A stretch of DNA of 64,000 nt from SLJK01 sp964567295 (GTDB taxonomy: Bacteria; Bacillota; Dethiobacteria; DTU022; UBA8154). The stretch covers positions 1 to 64,000 of the forward strand of contig CAZMLU010000002.1 of the NCBI GenBank assembly GCA_964567295.1, read 5' to 3'. The position numbers and the translations under genes were made by a program. Under the pieces are notes generated by a model. It had not been told where the DNA came from. It ran no database searches and saw only the letters and a list, made by a program, of their open reading frames with translations. Of this stretch, positions 60,526 to 64,000 are shown piece by piece. The first letter of the stretch is position 1; every line of letters begins with the position of its first letter.

Positions 60526-62589
60526 TTAAGGGACCGCTACCTTTCTTTGCTGATCTCCCTGTTCCTCTGCATATCCTATTATTCCTCGGGCAACAGCCTG
60601 AGCTGCCAGTTTTTGAAAGGACGGATCGGCCAGCATTCTCTCTTCTTGAGGATTGGAGAGAAAGGCAACCTCTACCAGGATAGCCGGCAGTTGTGAATTT
60701 CGTAAAACGGCAAAATTGGCCTGCTTGACACCTCTATCCTTGCGCTTTAAAAGATCGACCAAGTTTTCCTGGACATGGTTGGCCAGAGTTCTCGAGGCTC
60801 CGAGCAGTTCCCTAGAAGCTCCTCCTTTTTCACCGGGATAAAACGTCTCCGTTCCCATAACGGCAGAATCGGGATGAGCATTGGCATGTATGCTTACAAA
60901 AACACCGCCACTTTGATTCGCCGCCCAGGACCTCTCGTGCAGTGCAAGGGCTGTATCCGCTTCCCTGGTATAGATCACCGAAAAACCTTCTTCCAGGAGA
61001 ATCTCTCCCAACATGCGAGAAATACTGGTGACCACCTCCCGCTCTGTCAGTCCTGAAGAGCCAACCGCCCCCGTATCTGAACCCCACTGGCTAATAGTTG
61101 CGTGCCCTGGATCGATAACAACGGTATTGGGGGGAGGAAAAACGGTCTGGAAGGAAAACTCCAGCAGGCCTTCTTCGCCTTTACGTTTAACAGTGCGAAC
61201 AGTTTCTTCTTGCAGATCCGCCACAATTCTTACCTTGTCATCTTCATACTGTGAAGCGCGAATCCTAACTACTGCTCCGTTATGAACTTCCAGGGGTGGT
61301 ATTTCGTCCACATCTCCTAACAGCCCTTTAAAATCCAGCACCATTCGGGAGCTGTCGTTTAATCTAAAAACATGCGGGAGCTCCAGCCCTGAATCCCCTT
61401 TTACTCTTAAACCGACTCCTTCGGTTGACAACACCACTTCTAACCCTGTTATAACAGGCAAACTCTTGTCTATGGCACTGCTGGCGTCTTTTTTCCCGCT
61501 CCAGCTGGCAATGACAGGCCCGGAAAGGTTTTGTACGCTGACGAAAGAACCTTTGTCCTGTTGACTTTCATAGCTGATAGCTACTAACCACCCTGCAATC
61601 CAGCCTTTCTGTCCGTTAGAAAGAACTACCTGGTACCACCCCTCATTTTCATCAGTCACCTCCAGGCGATCACCAAAATAAACGCGGTCAATTATAGAGT
61701 GTGCAGTACCCGGTGATGACCTAACATTAACCATATCTTTCATGACCAAAACTGATTTTGCCGCTGAGGAGAGAGAAAATGAGCCTGTATCCTGAGGCGG
61801 CGGGGTTGGAGACTTTGGAGGCTCCGGTGGAGGGGCAGGCTCGGGAGCAGGCTCTTTTACTCCTTCTGCCTCCTCTTTATCCTCTTCCTCTTCTTCTGGT
61901 TCTTCTGGTTCTTCTGGTAGGAGATCTTTTTTTTCTACATAGCTGCCGTCAACCCATCCTTCAGCTTCTCCGTCATCATAACTATAAAGAATGCGCCACC
62001 AGTCTCCCGTCCTTCCAGTCAGGGAGATTTCGGTCCCTTGGGAAAGCTGTGCCAATCCAGGATACTCCACCGAAGGACCCGCCCTGATGTTCAACAGGCT
62101 TGCACTTATCACCGCCGGTTGGGGATCTATATCCGTTTCGGCCGGCTCAACTTGGGAGGTGAGAGACGCCGTTCTGGTTTCCTCGCACCAATCTACCTCG
62201 ACATTAAAAGATTCGGCCACGAATCGGAGGGGGACCATTGTTCGCTCATTATCTATCACAGCAGTGGTATCCATAACCTTTTCTTCCCCATCTACTAGGG
62301 CTGTTTTTTTACCAATAAAAAGCTCTACCAAAGATGGATTCCGCGTAATTTCTACCCTCCTGTTCTCTGAGTCCCAATAAACGTCTCCACCTAAAGCTTC
62401 GGCAACAAGCCGAACGGGAAGAAGAGTGCGTGAATTTTCATCTATGTAAGGGGATACGTCGCCTACAACTGGTTCCCCGTCCAGTAAAATGCTTACTCCG
62501 CGACTTCCCTGGGCTTGCGGAGTATTAAGTAAAATTACAAGGGCAACAACCGCGCCATAAATGAAAAAATTTATCACCTTATTATGCAT
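60526..62589 (-). CDS. N-acetylmuramoyl-L-alanine amidase with copper-amine-oxidase-like, SH3 and AMIN domains
   Basis: About 687 residues. A signal peptide (FFIYGAVVALVILLNTPQAQ) is followed by a copper-amine-oxidase-N-like domain (SRTLLPVRLVAEALGGDVYW and a second copy TMVPLRFVAESFNVEVDW), SH3 domain 1, an acidic-proline linker, SH3 domain 2, an AMIN-like region and Amidase_3. Catalytic zinc residues are VVIDPGHATI, GLTEREV, VSIHANAHP and VEVAFLSN. It would cut the amide bond of peptidoglycan stems outside the cell. ATG 62589 has GGCGGGAG upstream. Divergent from baeRF gene. Confidence 0.95.
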   Translation of the reverse strand: MHNKVINFFIYGAVVALVILLNTPQAQGSRGVSILLDGEPVVGDVSPYIDENSRTLLPVRLVAEALGGDVYWDSENRRVEITRNPSLVELFIGKKTALVDGEEKVMDTTAVIDNERTMVPLRFVAESFNVEVDWCEETRTASLTSQVEPAETDIDPQPAVISASLLNIRAGPSVEYPGLAQLSQGTEISLTGRTGDWWRILYSYDDGEAEGWVDGSYVEKKDLLPEEPEEPEEEEEDKEEAEGVKEPAPEPAPPPEPPKSPTPPPQDTGSFSLSSAAKSVLVMKDMVNVRSSPGTAHSIIDRVYFGDRLEVTDENEGWYQVVLSNGQKGWIAGWLVAISYESQQDKGSFVSVQNLSGPVIASWSGKKDASSAIDKSLPVITGLEVVLSTEGVGLRVKGDSGLELPHVFRLNDSSRMVLDFKGLLGDVDEIPPLEVHNGAVVRIRASQYEDDKVRIVADLQEETVRTVKRKGEEGLLEFSFQTVFPPPNTVVIDPGHATISQWGSDTGAVGSSGLTEREVVTSISRMLGEILLEEGFSVIYTREADTALALHERSWAANQSGGVFVSIHANAHPDSAVMGTETFYPGEKGGASRELLGASRTLANHVQENLVDLLKRKDRGVKQANFAVLRNSQLPAILVEVAFLSNPQEERMLADPSFQKLAAQAVARGIIGYAEEQGDQQRKVAVP

Positions 62590-62625
62590 ATTAACTCCCG
62601 CCTTTTTTATACTACTACTTATCAC

Positions 62626-62942
62626 TTTAACAAACGATTATATATTGAAAAAGATACGTGTGCAGGGTGAAAAATCTATTTTCTGATTGATAAATGACCA
62701 TTGATTTGCATTGCTTTTTAATTCGTGACCGAAATGCGGAAGGGTAAATGAGTTTTTTGGCGAAGTGATGATTAGAAAATTATCATCATAAGTATTATAT
62801 GCTGCAATCAAAACTATTGCAAGGCTAGATTGCCCGGGTTTTTAATTTAACTGTCATAATATACAAATCTTTAAAGAAACAATAGCTCTTATCTAACCCG
62901 GCCTACTTAATTTTTGATTATTTAAAGAAGGGAAGTGTAAAA
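62626..62942. other. Divergent intergenic region, no gene seen
   Basis: About 317 bases, AT-rich, between the amidase and the baeRF-like gene. It must hold both promoters. AACTGTCATAATATAC (around 62849) has a TAATAT-type -10 for the right-hand gene. No hairpin or repeat of note was seen. Confidence 0.4.
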
Positions 62943-64000
62943 ATGGATCTGATCAATAAAGAAGAAATTGAGGTTTTAATGAAGCAGAGACAAAAAGGGC
63001 CCTGTATATCTATTTATTTGCCAACTTATAGGAGCGGAGAAGATACCAAGCAGAACCCCATCAGATTTAAAAATTTGATTACAAGTGCAGAAGAACATCT
63101 TACATCAATAGAAATGCGGCCGGCGGAGCGCAAAAATCTTCTTGAGCCGGCTTTACAGCTCATCAATGACAGCGTTTTTTGGAGAAGCCAGGGCGAAGGA
63201 ATGGCTTATTTTCTCTCGCCAGAGGTTTCCCGGTGCTACCGTCTGCCGCTCTCCTTTCCAGAGCTGGCAGTTGTCAGCGATTCTTTTCACTTGAAGCCCC
63301 TGCTTTCACTCCTTTCTGGTGATGGCCAATTCTATATCTTGGCACTCAGCCAAAAAGATGCCCGCCTGTTGCAGGGAACCCGTGATGTAGTGGAAGAAAT
63401 GGATTTAAGCGCTGTTATTGAAAAGTTCGAGCTGGAATTCGGGGAAGATCTGCCGGAGCAGTATCTCCAGTTCCACACCTCCACGCCCCGCAGGGGGGAT
63501 AGTCGTCCGGCAGTCTATTTCGGCCACGGAGGAGAAATTGACAGCGCCTTAAAAGAAAGGTTGCTAAAATATTTCCGCTTTATAGACAAAGAAGTGCGCA
63601 GTATGCTCTACGAAGAACGTTCTCCACTGCTTCTGGCCTGCGTTGATTATCTCTTTCCTCTCTACAAAGAAGCCAATAAATACCCCCTTCTTTTTGAGGA
63701 GTCAATCCCCGGTAATCCCGAGAAGATCAGCGCCGAGGAACTTCACCGTAGGGCATGGGAGATTGTTCACCCCTATTTTCAAAAGAAACAAACAGAAGCG
63801 CACACCCGATACCATGAACAAGTGGGAACAGGGAAAACTTCTACAGATATAAAAGAAATCTTGGAAGCTTCCTTCCACGGGAGGGTGGAAACCCTTTTTG
63901 TGGCTGTAGGGGTGCAGCAGTGGGGCAGCTATGATCCTGAAACAAACACTGTTAACCTGCAGGAACAATTCCAAACAGGATATGAAGACCTGCTCGATTT
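62943..64000 (+). CDS. Bacterial eRF1-like (baeRF) family protein, 3'-truncated
   Basis: About 352 codons are visible and the frame is open to the window edge. The beginning reads MDLINKEEIEVLMKQRQKGP followed by CISIYLPTYRSG; the middle QFYILALSQKDARLLQGTRDV; later DKEVRSMLYEERSPLLLACV and RRAWEIVHPYF. This pattern belongs to the bacterial archaeo-eukaryotic release-factor-like superfamily, some of which are predicted ribosome-associated stress or conflict proteins. AGAAGGGAAGTG precedes the ATG. The function and the C-terminal end are not seen. Confidence 0.82.
   Translation, partial: MDLINKEEIEVLMKQRQKGPCISIYLPTYRSGEDTKQNPIRFKNLITSAEEHLTSIEMRPAERKNLLEPALQLINDSVFWRSQGEGMAYFLSPEVSRCYRLPLSFPELAVVSDSFHLKPLLSLLSGDGQFYILALSQKDARLLQGTRDVVEEMDLSAVIEKFELEFGEDLPEQYLQFHTSTPRRGDSRPAVYFGHGGEIDSALKERLLKYFRFIDKEVRSMLYEERSPLLLACVDYLFPLYKEANKYPLLFEESIPGNPEKISAEELHRRAWEIVHPYFQKKQTEAHTRYHEQVGTGKTSTDIKEILEASFHGRVETLFVAVGVQQWGSYDPETNTVNLQEQFQTGYEDLLD

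Overview
The window reads as a chromosomal segment of a low-to-mid-GC Gram-positive anaerobe of the class Clostridia. The sequence shows purine-rich GGAGG ribosome binding sites, frequent GTG and TTG starts, a T-box and a THF riboswitch, tRNA genes with encoded CCA, a SpoVB/DivIC/YabR/TilS/Hpt/FtsH chromosome block and Asp23/AmaP/DUF2273 envelope genes. A beta-oxidation-type operon, formate-THF ligase, a non-pyrrolysine MttB-family methyltransferase, an Mrp-type cation antiporter and B12 salvage suggest an acyl-CoA and one-carbon metabolising (perhaps syntrophic or alkali-adapted) lifestyle. That lifestyle and any genus placement are inference.

Layout. 1-5.8 kb: partial acyl-CoA synthetase facing an operon for thiolase, hydroxyacyl-CoA dehydrogenase, acyl-CoA dehydrogenase and enoyl-CoA hydratase. 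6.4-9.4 kb: orphan hisG and a TrpB2 under a tryptophan-type T-box. 9.7-13 kb: DUF3786 protein, a second crotonase, an Fe-S flavoprotein and a pair of half-size permeases. 13-18.2 kb: deacetylase-fold protein with an orphan Cas6, then, divergently, a ribbon-helix-helix protein, an IS200-type TnpA homologue lacking its HUH histidines, and clpB. 18.3-22.4 kb: Mrp/Mbh-type antiporter genes without a large MrpA. 22.6-28.6 kb: MttB-family methyltransferase, coaX and a riboswitch-controlled folate operon. 28.7-40.3 kb: fhs, ftsH, hpt, tilS, ppx, yabR, divIC, mazG, spoVB. 40.6-49.8 kb: FAD oxidase, phosphoesterase, tRNA-Leu, Asp23 cluster, MscS, tRNAs Gln/His/Thr, and a PbpA plus FHA-FtsW pair. 49.9-56.7 kb: small membrane proteins and a B12 uptake/salvage cluster (btuFCD, DUF71, cobU). 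56.9-58.2 kb: gene graveyard. 58.3-64 kb: two-component system, cell-wall amidase and a partial baeRF-family protein.

Two 100-N gaps (6158-6257 and 43975-44074) have identical sequence on both sides, which looks like unresolved contig-end overlap.

The locus most worth following is 14.9-18.2 kb: a 28-bp perfect palindrome covering a promoter, an RHH protein, a TnpA-like protein whose HUH motif has become YIY but which keeps the region of the catalytic tyrosine, and the ClpB disaggregase, apparently one transcription unit, diverging from an orphan Cas6.
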